A stretch of 64,000 nucleotides of DNA from Streptomyces caniscabiei (lineage in GTDB: Bacteria; Actinomycetota; Actinomycetes; Streptomycetales; Streptomycetaceae), in contig NZ_JABXWI010000004.1 in assembly GCF_014930365.1 (NCBI RefSeq), forward strand, positions 310,001 to 374,000, written 5' to 3'. A program made the position numbers and the translations under genes. The notes beneath the pieces were generated by a model. That model was not told the origin of the DNA and ran no database searches. It saw nothing but the letters and a program-made list of their open reading frames with translations. Shown here piece by piece: positions 1 through 9,781 of the stretch (position 1 is the first letter of the stretch; every line of letters begins with the position of its first letter).

Positions 1-139
1 GGTGTCCCGAGGTGCCGAACGCCACCCGCTGCCCGGGATCGGCCGGGTCGGGATGGAGCGCGTAGTACGCCGTGACCAGACGGGCCACGTCGATGAGGTC
101 CTCGGGCCCGGCGACCTGTCCCGCTCGCGCGTTCTGCAT
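1..139 (-). CDS. pgm: Phosphoglucomutase, N-terminus only (runs off window)
   Basis: Only about 46 N-terminal residues are present; the rest lies left of the window. The reading begins [20 protein letters not shown] and continues to a VAFGTSGH segment, the start of the alpha-D-phosphohexomutase fold just before the active-site region. This N-terminus is typical of actinobacterial glucose-specific phosphoglucomutase, which interconverts glucose 1-phosphate and glucose 6-phosphate in the cytoplasm. The ATG is supported by a GGAGGAG ribosome site a few bases upstream. It is divergent from the methyltransferase at 298. The assignment rests on a short but characteristic stretch. Confidence 0.8.
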   Translation of the reverse strand, partial: MQNARAGQVAGPEDLIDVARLVTAYYALHPDPADPGQRVAFGTSGH

Positions 140-297
140 TTCCCCGCTCCTCCGCAAAGGTCGACCGTTGAGTACGGAGCTCATTCTCCCCTGCCGGGCC
201 CGTCGGGACGCACGCGCACCGGGCGCCCGTTGTGACCGTGCGCGGCGGGTGCGACGATACGGGTCGGTGAGCGACGGGACAGCGAAGGGACGTCGAC

Positions 298-945
298 GTG
301 AGGCACGAGGACCAACGGCCGCCCGCCGCCGTGCTGTTCGACGCGCTGGGACCCGCCTACGAGAAGGCGTTCGCCCATGCTCCCGCCCATCTGTCCGCCC
401 TCCGGTGGCTGATCGAGCGACTGCCGCCGGCCGCGCGGACGCTGGACGTGGGCAGCGGCACCGGGCGGCCGACGGCGGCCTCGCTGGTCGAGGCGGGCCA
501 CTCCGTGGTGGGCGTGGACGTCTCGCCCGTCATGGTCGACATCGCCGCCCGGCAGGTTCCCGGGGCCGAGTTCCGCCGCGGCGACATCCGCGATCTGCCC
601 CTGGACGCCGACGTGTTCGACGGCGTGTGCGTGTTCTTCTCGCTGCTGCAGATGACCCGTGCCGAGCAGTCGGCGCTGACGCGGCGCCTCGCCCGCGCCC
701 TCCGGCCGGGTGGGCATCTGGTGCTGGCCACCGTGCCCGCGGACGTGGAGGGCGTCGAGGTGGTCTTCATGGGCCGGCCGGTCCGCGCGACCAGCTTCGC
801 CGCGGAGGGCGTCGTCGCCATGGTGGAGGCGGCGGGGCTGACGGTCCTGTCCCGCCACGACGCCGTCTTCACCCCGGACCATCCGGACGCCGGTCCCGAA
901 CCCCATCTCTTCCTGTACTGCCGACGCGACGGGACCGGCGACTGA
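298..945 (+). CDS. Class I SAM-dependent methyltransferase
   Basis: A 215-residue cytoplasmic methyltransferase starting with GTG. The SAM-binding motif I is visible as [12 protein letters not shown] (about residue 50), followed by an acidic loop GVDVSP and a GDIRDLPL motif, the usual Rossmann methyltransferase order. The substrate cannot be read from sequence. It sits alone between phosphoglucomutase and litR, divergent from the former and convergent with the latter, so context gives no pathway. It is shorter than most small-molecule methyltransferases, with little beyond the core fold. Confidence 0.75.
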   Translation: MRHEDQRPPAAVLFDALGPAYEKAFAHAPAHLSALRWLIERLPPAARTLDVGSGTGRPTAASLVEAGHSVVGVDVSPVMVDIAARQVPGAEFRRGDIRDLPLDADVFDGVCVFFSLLQMTRAEQSALTRRLARALRPGGHLVLATVPADVEGVEVVFMGRPVRATSFAAEGVVAMVEAAGLTVLSRHDAVFTPDHPDAGPEPHLFLYCRRDGTGD

Positions 946-1040
946 GGACCGGCGGCGACTGAGGCGCGGACCCACCGCGCAAACTCCCACCTCCGTGTCG
1001 ACGCTCACAGTCGCGCCGACTCGCACCGCCGCGCCGACGC

Positions 1041-2222
1041 TCACGGTCGCGTCGTCGCGGAGAGCGGGACGAGCGTGGTCACCGCGTCGTGCAGTCCGGA
1101 CGGCCGCAGCAGTTCCTCCGGGGTACGGCGCCCCCACCCCGGGCCGCACAGCAGGACGGGACTGTGTCTGCGCGCTCCCCTGATCCCCCAGCGGGTCGCC
1201 GCGACGCGCTGGGCCAGCGACAGGGCGGCGGTGGGCCGCGACTGCGCCCACAGCGCGACCGCGGCCGGGGCGACCCGTCGTACGGCTCCCTCCAGTGCCT
1301 CGGCCGGGACCGCCCCACCGAGCATCAGCACCGGGACGTGCCGCTCCGCCAGCGCGGCGGCGAGCGCCTCCAGCGGCAGCGTGTGGTGTTCGTCGGGCAG
1401 GCAGGCCAGCAGGACGGGCGCGGCCTGCCCGGGCGGCGGCGCCGAGAGGTACACGTGCCGCAGCGTGGTGGAGATGTGCCAGGACAACAGGTGCTCGACC
1501 TCCACGTACCGGTCGCCGGAGGACTCCCACTTGCGGCCGACCGCGCGCAGGGTGGGCGCCATCACCTCCTCCCACGCGACGACGAGCCCGTGGGCGCGCA
1601 CCACGGCCCGGAGTTGTTCCTGCACGGCCGCCGCGTCCAGCCGGACGGCGGCACGGGCCAGACCGCGGCACTCCTGGCGCACGTCGCCCAGGGGCAGGGC
1701 GGAGGCCGGGGAACGACCGCGCCGCGCCCACACACTCGGGGCGGCGCGTTCGGGTGGCGCGTCGGGTACGGGCGGCGCGTCGGGTACGGGCGAGCCGGCC
1801 GGTTCGGGCGGCGGGACGAGGGCCGGGGGCCCGGCCGGTTCGGCATGGTCGACGTCGCCTGCGCGCGCGGCCGGTGGGACGACGGTCATCTCGGCGGCGG
1901 CTCGCCCCCGGGCCCGCTCGATGGCGGCGCGGGCAGCCTCCGCCGGGGGCACTCCCGCTGCCGTCAGCCGGCACATCTCCTGCAGCATCGCCACGTCGTC
2001 GGGCGACCAGCGACGCTGGCGGCCCTCGGCCCGTACGGCGGGCCCCAGGCCGTAGCGGCGGTCCCAGGAGCGCAGCGTCGTCGGTGACACGCCCAGCCTG
2101 CGCGCGAGGAAGCCCGTCGTCACCCCGTGCCGGGGCGGTTCCGCGTCCGGTTCCGGCGCGAGCGCGGCGTTCGGGCGGCTCGGGACGGGCGCCACCGGAC
2201 CGGGCGTCAGCCGCTCCGACAT
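1041..2222 (-). CDS. litR: LitR-like MerR-family B12-binding photoregulator
   Basis: 393 residues. A MerR winged helix spans about residues 33-105 (FLARRLGVSPTTLRSWDRRYG). A Pro/Ala-rich linker of about 80 residues contains a PPVPDAP repeat. A C-terminal helical bundle and Rossmann-like cobalamin domain follow (about 205-390), with an EVEH stretch near 241-244 and DEHHTLP near 277-283. Known LitR/CarH proteins bind adenosylcobalamin and repress carotenoid genes in the dark until light breaks the cobalt-carbon bond. The usual E-x-H-x-x-G axial motif appears here as E-H-H-T-L-P, with the histidine kept and the glycine replaced. The gene lies downstream of, and on the same strand as, the crtE operon. 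The start is the ATG behind GGAAGGAGG-like purines. Confidence 0.85.
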   Translation of the reverse strand: MSERLTPGPVAPVPSRPNAALAPEPDAEPPRHGVTTGFLARRLGVSPTTLRSWDRRYGLGPAVRAEGRQRRWSPDDVAMLQEMCRLTAAGVPPAEAARAAIERARGRAAAEMTVVPPAARAGDVDHAEPAGPPALVPPPEPAGSPVPDAPPVPDAPPERAAPSVWARRGRSPASALPLGDVRQECRGLARAAVRLDAAAVQEQLRAVVRAHGLVVAWEEVMAPTLRAVGRKWESSGDRYVEVEHLLSWHISTTLRHVYLSAPPPGQAAPVLLACLPDEHHTLPLEALAAALAERHVPVLMLGGAVPAEALEGAVRRVAPAAVALWAQSRPTAALSLAQRVAATRWGIRGARRHSPVLLCGPGWGRRTPEELLRPSGLHDAVTTLVPLSATTRP

Positions 2223-2390
2223 GTTCCCGCCTCCTTCCGCCCCCTGGGTGGGCCAGCGGGCCGGGTGAAGTCGGCGAGCCGGGGACGCCCACCCGGCTTG
2301 TCTTCCGGCGGACACGGCCGAACGGATGCGCGTACGGAGGTTTCCGCGCCGCAGGCGGCCGTTCGGCCCGTTCGACCTCGTTCGGCCGGT
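2223..2390 (-). promoter_or_regulatory. litR upstream region with repeated CGTTCGGCC boxes
   Basis: The gap between litR and the Rieske gene holds three direct near-copies of CGTTCGGCC at 2360, 2369 and 2379, spaced about one helical turn apart, and an inverted copy GGCCGAACG at 2316-2324. Repeats on one helix face plus an inverted copy are what one expects of an operator bound by a MerR-type dimer or tetramer. Binding by LitR itself is inference. No clear -10/-35 pair could be fixed. Confidence 0.4.
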
Positions 2391-3395
2391 TCAGCCGGGG
2401 AAGCGCCCAGTGGAGCGCAGGTGCCGGCGCCGCTCCGCGTAGGCGAGGTCGTCGCGCCACAGGCGGCCCGCAGCGGCCCGTACGAGGGGCCGCAGCAGCG
2501 GTGCCGCCTTGCGGGCCAGGGCGAACCCGGGCCGGTCCGAGGCGGCCACGACGGCCTCCACCACGGCCGTCCGGGGCCTGCCCCGGTCGTCGGGGGCGAG
2601 CGGTGTCGCATGGGTCTCCACCACCGAGCCCACACCCTCGCCCTCGGTGATGCGCATGACGACCGTGCGCGGCTCGGGCGCGGTGAACACCGCCCGCACC
2701 GGCACGACGAGTCGCCCGCCGAGCTTGAAGGACACGTCGACCGTGAACCCGTCCTCCTCCCCGGCGGGCGCGTCGACGACCGTCAGATCGACGAAGGAGT
2801 ACGGGTGGAACCAGGCGCCGTGCCACGGGTCGAGCCGGTTGGCGACCACGTCCTCTGGCTCGCAGACGCCGACCCCGACGTAGACCGCCGTCAGCGAGGC
2901 CGCACGGGCCGGCCGCGTCGGCACCACCGGCGCTTCGAGCGGTGGCTCGCCGCCCACGTCGTCCAGTCGCACCCACACCAGCACGCCGTCGTCGTGGGCG
3001 GGCAGCGGCTCCCAGCCGGCGAACGGGCCGCCGTCCAGGGCGAGTCCGTGCCAGTGGCACAGCAGGGTGCCGCAGCGCACCGGGCTGTCCTTCAGGGGCG
3101 CGCCCAGATGGGGGCAGCTGCCGGGCCCGGCGACAAGGCGGCCGTCCGCGGCCCGCCATACGACGACCTCGTGGCCGGCGATCGTCCGGGCCAGCGGGCG
3201 GTCGTCCCGGATGTCGCGGGTCGCGCCGACGACGTACCAGTTGCCCGAGGGGCGGGCCTGCGCGCGCTTGAGGGCTTCGGCGATCACGGCCGGGCGGGCC
3301 TCGCGCCAGGTGGGCCGCTGCCGTTCCCAGGGCACCGGGTCGCGGCGCAGGGACAGGGGATACCGTCGGCGGCGGTCGGGACGTCGGGGGCTCAC
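2391..3395 (-). CDS. Rieske non-heme iron oxygenase (DUF5914-like) of the carotenoid operon
   Basis: 334 residues. The Rieske cluster is complete: C94-P-H96 and C113-H-W-H116, spaced C-x-H-x16-C-x2-H. The catalytic domain carries the mononuclear iron motif D189-x2-H192-x4-H197, so this looks like a full terminal oxygenase rather than a ferredoxin. The GTG start overlaps the crtB stop (GTGA), implying translational coupling and a role in carotenoid modification. The family resembles Rieske/DUF5914 proteins seen beside actinobacterial crt genes. Hydroxylation or ketolation of a carotenoid end group is my inference. No dedicated ferredoxin or reductase gene is adjacent, and no crtV-type gene is seen in this cluster. 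Confidence 0.75.
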   Translation of the reverse strand: MSPRRPDRRRRYPLSLRRDPVPWERQRPTWREARPAVIAEALKRAQARPSGNWYVVGATRDIRDDRPLARTIAGHEVVVWRAADGRLVAGPGSCPHLGAPLKDSPVRCGTLLCHWHGLALDGGPFAGWEPLPAHDDGVLVWVRLDDVGGEPPLEAPVVPTRPARAASLTAVYVGVGVCEPEDVVANRLDPWHGAWFHPYSFVDLTVVDAPAGEEDGFTVDVSFKLGGRLVVPVRAVFTAPEPRTVVMRITEGEGVGSVVETHATPLAPDDRGRPRTAVVEAVVAASDRPGFALARKAAPLLRPLVRAAAGRLWRDDLAYAERRRHLRSTGRFPG

Positions 3396-4540
3396 GCGAC
3401 CTCCTCGTGGAGCGGTTCCGGCGAGACGGTGACGGCGGTCGGCTCGTGCCCGGCGGCCGTCGGCTCGTCTCCGGCGGCCGTCGGCTGGTGCCCGGCGGCG
3501 GGCGTCACGTCCGGCGCCGGCTGTTCCGTCCGCCATGCGCCGGCGCGCGCCGGCGTCCGCCGTGTCCCGGCGTGCGCCGCCGCACGGGCGGCCGCCCGTG
3601 CCGCCGCCAGACGTACGAGCCCGTCGACGGCCACCGCGGCGCGGCGGCGGCGGGGGACCACGGACCGGCGGTGCAGCACGGCGTACCCGTCGCGGGCGAC
3701 GGCGTCCAGGATGCCGCCGTACAGCACGAACGCGGTGCGGATGCAGGGGCGGGAGACGGGGTCGAGCAGGGCGAGGCCGGGGGCGGCCTCGCGGTAGACG
3801 CCCCGGGTGAGGTCCTCGAAGGCCCGTAGCGCCTCGGTGATCCGCGGGTCGCGCCGGCCGGTGCTGCGGCTCCACGACAGCAGCTCCCGGTCCACTCCGT
3901 GCGCGCCGAGCAGATCGGCGGGCAGGTAGAGGCGGCCCCGGTCGAGGTCCTCGCCGACGTCGCGCAGGAAGTTGGTCAGCTGGAAGGCCACGCCGAGGGC
4001 GGCTGCGTGCGGGGCGGCCTCCTCGCGCGGGGCGACCGTCCCGAGGATCGGCAGCATCTGGAGCCCGATCACGGCGGCGGAGCCGTGCATGTAGGCGCGC
4101 AGGTCGGCGTAGGTCGGGTAGTCGGTGACCTCCAGGTCGCTGCGCATGGAGGCCATGAAGTCGCCGAAGTGCCGGTGGTCGATGGCGTAGCGCCGGGCCG
4201 TGTCGGCGAGCGCGAGGACGACCGGCTCGACGGAGTCACCCCCGTCTCCGCTTCGGGGGTCGCCGTCGCGCAGGCCGCGCTCCAGGCGTTCGTGGAGGAG
4301 TGCGAGGTCCGCCGCGCGGCGGTGCGGCGGCGCGGCGGTGTCCAGGGAGTCGACGATGTCGTCGGCCCAGCGGGCGAACCCGTAGAGCGCGTGCACGGCG
4401 GGGCGGCGTTCCACGGGCAGCAGCCGGGTGGCGAGGAAGTAGGTCCTGCCGTGCCGGGCGTTGAGGCGGCGGCAGCGCGCGTAGGCGTCGCGCAGCACCG
4501 GCTCGGTGATGCCCGCCGCGTCGAGTTCGCGGGCGGTCAT
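3392..4540 (-). CDS. crtB: Phytoene synthase CrtB
   Basis: 382 residues. Condenses two geranylgeranyl diphosphates to phytoene. Squalene/phytoene synthase signatures are visible: an Asp-rich motif [14 protein letters not shown] near residue 50, [10 protein letters not shown], and the second aspartate motif [20 protein letters not shown]. The ATG overlaps the crtI stop (ATGA). It is longer than the usual 300-340 residues because of a low-complexity tail of about 80 residues, rich in Ala, Arg and His, with near-repeats [14 protein letters not shown] and TAAGHEP. The tail probably lies outside the catalytic fold. Confidence 0.93.
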   Translation of the reverse strand: MTARELDAAGITEPVLRDAYARCRRLNARHGRTYFLATRLLPVERRPAVHALYGFARWADDIVDSLDTAAPPHRRAADLALLHERLERGLRDGDPRSGDGGDSVEPVVLALADTARRYAIDHRHFGDFMASMRSDLEVTDYPTYADLRAYMHGSAAVIGLQMLPILGTVAPREEAAPHAAALGVAFQLTNFLRDVGEDLDRGRLYLPADLLGAHGVDRELLSWSRSTGRRDPRITEALRAFEDLTRGVYREAAPGLALLDPVSRPCIRTAFVLYGGILDAVARDGYAVLHRRSVVPRRRRAAVAVDGLVRLAAARAAARAAAHAGTRRTPARAGAWRTEQPAPDVTPAAGHQPTAAGDEPTAAGHEPTAVTVSPEPLHEEVA

Positions 4541-6081
4541 GAGGGGGTTCCTTCCGGTGCGGCCGACGCGGTGCGTCGGCGCCTGGGGGCGGGGGCCGTG
4601 TGCCGGCCGGTGATCCGGGCGGCGGCGAGCTTGCCGGACAGCAGGACGGTCGGCACGCCGACGCCGGGGGTGGTGCCGCAGCCGGCGAGTACGGCGTTGG
4701 CGGTGCCGCGTACGAGGTTGCGCGGCCGGAACGGGCCGGTCTGCGCGAAGGTGTGGGCGGCGGAGAAGGGGGTGCCCGCGGCGTGCCCCTGGGCGTGCCA
4801 GTCGGCCGGGGTGACGAGGGCCTGTTCCTGGACGGCGTCGGCGAGGCCGTCGAAGCCTCGTCGTTCCAGCTCCCGCAGGACGCTGTCGCGGTAGCGGGGA
4901 GCGAGGTCGCCCCACGCGGCGGCGTCGGGGCCGATGTCGGTGTTGGGGCAGGGCGCGAGGATGTAGTGCAGGTGGTGGCCCGGCGGGGCGAGCGTCGGGT
5001 CGGTGGCGGTGGGGCGGGTGATCAGCAGCGACGGGTCGCTCATCAGCTCGCCGGTGCGGGTGAGTTCGTCGAAGGTGCGGCGCCACTCGGTGCCGAAGGA
5101 CAGGGTGTGGTGGGCGAGTTGGGGCCAGGTCCGGTCGGTGCCGGCGTGCAGCACGACGGCCGACGGCGCGTGTCTGATCCGCAGCGGACGGCGGGGCGGC
5201 CGGCCGAGGAGGGCGTAGGCGACGGGCAGGTCGGGCGTGAGGACGACGGCGTCGCAGGCGATGCGCTCGTGCGCGGTGACCACGGCGGTGACGCGGTCGC
5301 CGGAGCGTTCCAGCCGGACGACGTCCTGCCCGAACCGCAGGTCGGCGCCTGCCTCGGCGGCGGCGTCGGCCATCGCCCGCGGCAGGGCGTGCATCCCGCC
5401 GCGGGGGAAGTACACGCCGGCCACGGTGTCCATGTAGGCGATCACGGCGTACGCGGCGAGTGCCCGTGCCGGCGGGACGCCCGCGTACAGCGCCTGGAAG
5501 GAGAAGACCCTGCGCAGGCGTTCGTCGCGCAGGTGGCGGCCGATCCGCGCGTCCAGCCGTCCGAAGCCGCCGAGCGCGGCGAGCCGCGCGAGGTCAGGGG
5601 TGAGCAGTTGGAGGGGGGAGTCGAAGTTGGTGTCGATGAAGCGCCTCATCTGCGCCCGGTACAGCCGCTCCAGCCAGCCGCGCAGCCGCCGGTAGCCCGC
5701 GGCCTCCCCGGCGCCCGCGAAGCGTTCGACCTCGGCCTCCATGGCGTCGGGGTCGGTGTGGACGTCGATGCCGCTGCCGTCGGCGAACAGGGCCCGGTAG
5801 GCGGGGTGCAGGGGGATGAGGTCGACCCGTTCGCGCAGGGTCGTGCCCACGGCGGCGAAGGCCTCGTCGGCGAGGTCGGGCATGGTCAGCACGGTGGGGC
5901 CGGTGTCGATGCGGTAGCCGCCGCGCTCCAGGCGTCCGGCGCGCCCGCCGGGCAGCGTGTCGCGCTCGACGAGGGTGACCCGGCGGCCGGCGCCGAGGAG
6001 GTGCAGGGTGGCCGCCAGGCCGGAGAGTCCGGCGCCGACGACCACGACGTGGTCGGTGCGCCCGGGAACGGTCCTGGTCAC
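4537..6081 (-). CDS. crtI: Phytoene desaturase CrtI
   Basis: 514 residues, a normal CrtI length. FAD-dependent desaturation of phytoene to lycopene. The N-terminal dinucleotide fold [20 protein letters not shown], the [11 protein letters not shown] stretch and a C-terminal [19 protein letters not shown] segment are characteristic of carotene desaturases. The GTG start overlaps the crtE stop and its own stop overlaps the crtB start, so crtE, crtI, crtB and the Rieske gene form a tightly coupled operon. Confidence 0.95.
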   Translation of the reverse strand: MTRTVPGRTDHVVVVGAGLSGLAATLHLLGAGRRVTLVERDTLPGGRAGRLERGGYRIDTGPTVLTMPDLADEAFAAVGTTLRERVDLIPLHPAYRALFADGSGIDVHTDPDAMEAEVERFAGAGEAAGYRRLRGWLERLYRAQMRRFIDTNFDSPLQLLTPDLARLAALGGFGRLDARIGRHLRDERLRRVFSFQALYAGVPPARALAAYAVIAYMDTVAGVYFPRGGMHALPRAMADAAAEAGADLRFGQDVVRLERSGDRVTAVVTAHERIACDAVVLTPDLPVAYALLGRPPRRPLRIRHAPSAVVLHAGTDRTWPQLAHHTLSFGTEWRRTFDELTRTGELMSDPSLLITRPTATDPTLAPPGHHLHYILAPCPNTDIGPDAAAWGDLAPRYRDSVLRELERRGFDGLADAVQEQALVTPADWHAQGHAAGTPFSAAHTFAQTGPFRPRNLVRGTANAVLAGCGTTPGVGVPTVLLSGKLAAARITGRHTAPAPRRRRTASAAPEGTPS

Positions 6082-7343
6082 CGGGCGGCTCCCTCGGCGG
6101 CGCCCAGCAGCAGCGAGACCGGCACGCCGTCCGGGGGTCCGTGCGGGGCGGAGGACGGGGACGGTGGTGGCGGGTCGCCGGCCGTGGTGTGCAGCAGTTC
6201 CCGCAGCCGCAGCCGGCCCTCCGCCTCCAGCGGGGCGGACTCCAGATGCCGCAGGCCCTGGGCGACCAGACGTTCGATCTTCGCCTCGACGATGTCACGG
6301 GCGCCGGTGCGGACCAGGACGTCGCGGACCTCGGCGAGACGGGGCTCGGACAGATCGGCTCGGCCGAGCGACCGGCGCAGCAGCGCGAGGGCGCGCCGGT
6401 CGTCGGTCGCCTCGGCCCGCGCCTGTGCCACGGCGACGAGGTAGGTGGGCTTGCCGGCCCGGATGTCGCCGCCGGTGGGTTTGCCCGCGTGCCGGGGGCC
6501 GCCGAAGACGTCGCCGAGGTCGTCCCGGAGCTGGAAGGCGATGCCGACGCACCGGCCGGCCGAGCACAGGGCCCGGGTGCGTGCGGCGTCCGCGCCGGCC
6601 AGCGCGGCGCCGAGGGCCAGGGGGCGCTCCACCGAGTACAGGGCGCTCTTCAGGCAGGCGGCGCGGATCGCGCGGGCCAGGGACCTGGAGGAGGTGGCCT
6701 GGCCCTGGATGTCCAGGTACTGCCCGGCCACCATCTCGGTGCGCATGGTGCTCCACAGCTCGCGGACGGTGCGCTCCGCGGCCGGTGCCGCCCTGGTGTC
6801 GGCCACGATGTCGTCGGCCCAGGCGAGGGCCAGGTCTCCGGCGAGGATCGCCGCGGCCTCGCCGAACCGCGCTCCGTGGGCCGGCTCCGTGACGTCGGCG
6901 TACTGCGCGGCGACGTCGGCGTGCAGGGCGAGCCGTCCGCGGCGCAGCCGGGAGCCGTCCATGACGTCGTCGTGGACGAGCGCGCAGGTCTGGATCAGTT
7001 CGAGGGCGGCGCCGACGCGCAGGGCGGCCTCCGTCTCGGCGGCCCCTCCCCCGCAGGCGCGCAGGGCCCACCAGACGAAGCGCGGGCGCATGAGCTTGCC
7101 TCCGTCCAGGGCGAAGCGTGCGACGCGCTCGGCCAGGTCCGCCGCGAAGACCGGGTCGAGCGCGGCGGCCCGTTCGGTGCGCTCCGCGAGCAGGCCCGCC
7201 AGCACGCGTCGCACGGCGCCGGGCACGTCGCGGTCGACGGCGTGCGGCTCGCACGCGTCCGCCGGTACCTGTGACGGGACCTCCTCAGAGGCCCCGGGCG
7301 GTGGCGCTGCCGCGGGGTGGTCCTTCGCGTCGCTGGGGCCCAT
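6078..7343 (-). CDS. crtE: Geranylgeranyl diphosphate synthase CrtE
   Basis: 421 residues. Makes the C20 precursor of carotenoids. The first aspartate-rich motif is VHDDVMDGS and the second is FQLRDDLGDVFG, as in polyprenyl synthetases. About 60 N-terminal residues before the fold are Pro/Ala-rich and acidic. The ATG was chosen because a GGAAGGAA ribosome site lies just upstream; longer readings add low-quality sequence. It is the first gene of the leftward crtEIB-Rieske operon and divergent from the ECF sigma factor. Confidence 0.92.
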   Translation of the reverse strand: MGPSDAKDHPAAAPPPGASEEVPSQVPADACEPHAVDRDVPGAVRRVLAGLLAERTERAAALDPVFAADLAERVARFALDGGKLMRPRFVWWALRACGGGAAETEAALRVGAALELIQTCALVHDDVMDGSRLRRGRLALHADVAAQYADVTEPAHGARFGEAAAILAGDLALAWADDIVADTRAAPAAERTVRELWSTMRTEMVAGQYLDIQGQATSSRSLARAIRAACLKSALYSVERPLALGAALAGADAARTRALCSAGRCVGIAFQLRDDLGDVFGGPRHAGKPTGGDIRAGKPTYLVAVAQARAEATDDRRALALLRRSLGRADLSEPRLAEVRDVLVRTGARDIVEAKIERLVAQGLRHLESAPLEAEGRLRLRELLHTTAGDPPPPSPSSAPHGPPDGVPVSLLLGAAEGAAR

Positions 7344-7662
7344 CGGGGTTCCTTCCGTCGCCGGCAACAGCGGTGTCTGCTTCAACGCCTTCCGTGGCGG
7401 AGGCGCGCACGGATGCGCCGAAGGGGTGAAAACGTGCGGCCGGTTCGCGCTCCGAGCGCCGTGCGTACGACGGGCGCGCGGCGGTCCGACGCAAAGCGCT
7501 GCACAGGCGATGCAAGTTGTCTCCCTCGGTTCGGCCCTCGCAGGGTGGAGGAGTTGCAGCAGCCGGCGACCGGAGCCCGGCTCGGACGGAACGGGTGCCC
7601 CGGCAAGCACGCCCGTCACCCCCTGGGGGCGACGGACCCAGCCCGCACAAGGAGCAGACGCC
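7344..7662. promoter_or_regulatory. Divergent crtE / sigma-factor promoter region
   Basis: This 319-base gap separates two divergent units and must hold both promoters. A GTTCGGCC box at 7529-7536 resembles the repeats upstream of litR, and TGCA pairs occur around 7501-7515. Neither site is strong enough to call an operator alone. An AAGGAG ribosome site precedes the sigma gene ATG. No convincing -35/-10 pair was identified on either strand. Confidence 0.4.
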
Positions 7663-8289
7663 ATGACTGCACAGCAGGCCACCAGGCCCACCCACGACGG
7701 CGTGCCGACCGGCGCCCCGGCGGACGACTCCGCCGCGTGCGAGGACCTGGCGGCCGGTTTCGTGGCCGGGGACGAGGGCAGCCTGACCGCCGTCTACCAC
7801 CGGTGGGGCCCCCTGGTGTTCACCCTGGCCAGGCGCTCCCTCGGCGACGCCCGGGAGGCGGAGGACGTCAGGCAGTCCGTCTTCCTCGCCGCGTGGCGCG
7901 GTCGCGCCGGGTACGCCCCGGAGCGCGGCCCGCTGGGTGCCTGGCTGGTCGGCATCACCCGCCGCAAGATCGCCGACGCGCTGGCGGCGCGGACGCGGCG
8001 GGCCGAGCTCGTGGCGGCGGCCGGGGCGCGCATGGCGGAGGCGCCCGCACGGGCGGACACGTTGCCCGACGCGGTGCTCGACCGGGTTCTGATCGGCCGC
8101 GAGTTCACCAGGATCCCGGCCCCGCAGCGCCTGGTGCTGACCCTGGCCTTCTACGACGACCTGACGCAGACCCAGATCGCCGAGGTCACCGGCTGGCCGC
8201 TGGGCACCGTCAAGAGCCACGCGCGGCGCGGACTGCGGAGCCTGGGCCACCGGCTCCGGGAGGAAGGGGTCCTGGACCGTTCGGCCTGA
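7663..8289 (+). CDS. ECF RNA polymerase sigma factor of the crt locus (LitS-like)
   Basis: 208 residues, an extracytoplasmic-function sigma factor. Region 2 is seen from about residue 40 to 105 (LVFTLARRSLGDAREAEDVR, then FLAAWRGR), and region 4 ends in QTQIAEVTGWPLGTVKSHAR, the -35-reading helix. Lies between crtE and crtY and shares the rightward direction of crtY-crtT-crtU. In S. coelicolor an ECF factor, LitS, drives light-dependent crt transcription with LitR; this gene is the obvious counterpart by position, but orthology is inferred. No anti-sigma gene is adjacent. Confidence 0.85.
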   Translation: MTAQQATRPTHDGVPTGAPADDSAACEDLAAGFVAGDEGSLTAVYHRWGPLVFTLARRSLGDAREAEDVRQSVFLAAWRGRAGYAPERGPLGAWLVGITRRKIADALAARTRRAELVAAAGARMAEAPARADTLPDAVLDRVLIGREFTRIPAPQRLVLTLAFYDDLTQTQIAEVTGWPLGTVKSHARRGLRSLGHRLREEGVLDRSA

Positions 8290-8477
8290 CCGGCGAATCG
8301 ATGCGTGATCGATGCGTGATCAGCGCACCGGCTGGAACCGGAGCGCCGTGCGAGGTCCGCGCCCGGCGGGGAACCCGCTCCCCGTCGGTCGTGCCTGCCA
8401 CCGGGGCCGCTCCCGAGACGGAAAGCTTGCGCGGGGCCGACCGCGCGCGGCAGGGAACGACGAGGAGGGGGCCGCAG

Positions 8478-9740
8478 GTGCTGGAAGCTGACGTGGCCAT
8501 CGTGGGCGCCGGCGCGGCCGGCCTGTCCCTGGCCCACCGGCTGTGCCGGCGCGCCCCCGGTGCCCGGCGCCTGTCGGTGATCCTGCTGGACGCGCCCCCC
8601 GGCCCGCTGCGTCCCCCGAGCCGCACCTGGTGCTTCTGGGAGAAGGGACCCGGCCCCTACGACGACGCCCTCAGCGCCGTCTGGCGGCGGCTGCGGATGC
8701 GTACCCCCGAGGGCCGGATCCTCCAGGAGGACATCGCGCCCCTGACCTACAAGATGCTCCGCTCCGACGACTTCGAGGATCTCGTCACGCGCCACCTGTC
8801 CCGCGCCGAGGAAGTGCGCCGTCTGGAGGCGGCCGTGGAGACGGTGGACGGCGTCGCCGGAGGGGCCGAGATCCGCGCCCGGTCCGGCGAGGGCTCCCCC
8901 GTGACCGTCCGCGCCCGCTGGGTCTTCGACTCCCGGCCCCTCGGGAGCCTGCCCGCCGCCCGCACCACCCTGTTGCAGCACTTCCACGGCTGGTTCGTCC
9001 GCACCGGCCGCCCCGTCTTCGACAGCGGCACGGTGGAGTTCATGGACTTCCGGGTGCCGCAGCCGCCCGGCGGACTCGCCTTCGGCTATGTCCTGCCCAC
9101 CGGCCCCGACCGGGCACTGGTGGAGTACACCGAGTTCTCCGGTGCCGTCCTGCCCCGCGACTCCTACGACACCGCGCTGCGCCGCTACGGCGAAGAGGTG
9201 CTCGGCCTCGGCGACTTCGACGTCGTCGCGACGGAGAGCGGGGTGATCCCCATGACCGACGCCCGCTTCGAGCGCCGGTCGGGGCCCTCGGTGTTCCGTA
9301 TCGGCACGGCCGGAGGCGCCACGCGGCCGTCCACCGGCTACACGTTCTCCGCGATCCAGCGGCAGAGCCGGGCGATCGCCGCGGCGCTGCGCGCGGGCCG
9401 GAACCCCTCGCCTCCCCCCGCCCACTCGGCCCGCTCGCGCGCGATGGACGCGGTGCTGCTGAGGGCCCTGGACAGCGGCCGGGTCGACGGCGCCGCCTTC
9501 TTCACCCGGCTGTTCTCACGGGTGCCGGCGGAACGGCTGCTGCGGTTCCTGGACGGGAGCACCCGCCTGCACGAGGACCTCGCCCTCGGCCTGCGCACGC
9601 CCGTGCTGCCGATGCTCCGCTCCGCGGTGGAACTGTCCTGGCTGCCCCGCGGATCCGCCGAACAGCCCTTCCCCAGCGGACCGTTCCCGAACCGCGGCCC
9701 CGCCCGACCGTTCCCGGACCACGGCCCCGCCCGCCCATGA
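8478..9740 (+). CDS. crtY: Lycopene cyclase CrtY
   Basis: 420 residues. Cyclises lycopene to beta-carotene. The N-terminal FAD fold is DVAIVGAGAAGLSLAHRLC. TWCFWEKG and IPMTDARFERRSG, followed by IGTAGGATRPSTGYTFSAIQ, are signatures of bacterial CrtY cyclases. The GTG at 8478 was chosen because GAGGAGGGGG sits six to eight bases upstream. The C-terminus has a short Pro/Gly/Arg-rich tail with the repeated phrase GPARPFPDHGPARP. First of three rightward crt genes. Confidence 0.93.
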   Translation: MLEADVAIVGAGAAGLSLAHRLCRRAPGARRLSVILLDAPPGPLRPPSRTWCFWEKGPGPYDDALSAVWRRLRMRTPEGRILQEDIAPLTYKMLRSDDFEDLVTRHLSRAEEVRRLEAAVETVDGVAGGAEIRARSGEGSPVTVRARWVFDSRPLGSLPAARTTLLQHFHGWFVRTGRPVFDSGTVEFMDFRVPQPPGGLAFGYVLPTGPDRALVEYTEFSGAVLPRDSYDTALRRYGEEVLGLGDFDVVATESGVIPMTDARFERRSGPSVFRIGTAGGATRPSTGYTFSAIQRQSRAIAAALRAGRNPSPPPAHSARSRAMDAVLLRALDSGRVDGAAFFTRLFSRVPAERLLRFLDGSTRLHEDLALGLRTPVLPMLRSAVELSWLPRGSAEQPFPSGPFPNRGPARPFPDHGPARP

Positions 9741-9781
9741 CCGGCACGGCGACCTTCCGTGCACCCGACCGAGGAGATCCC

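Noticed and set aside
1296..2650. Long + strand open frame across litR and the Rieske gene end.
   Set aside because: Arg/Ala/Pro-rich composition typical of the antisense frame of GC-rich genes; litR on the other strand has clear domains.
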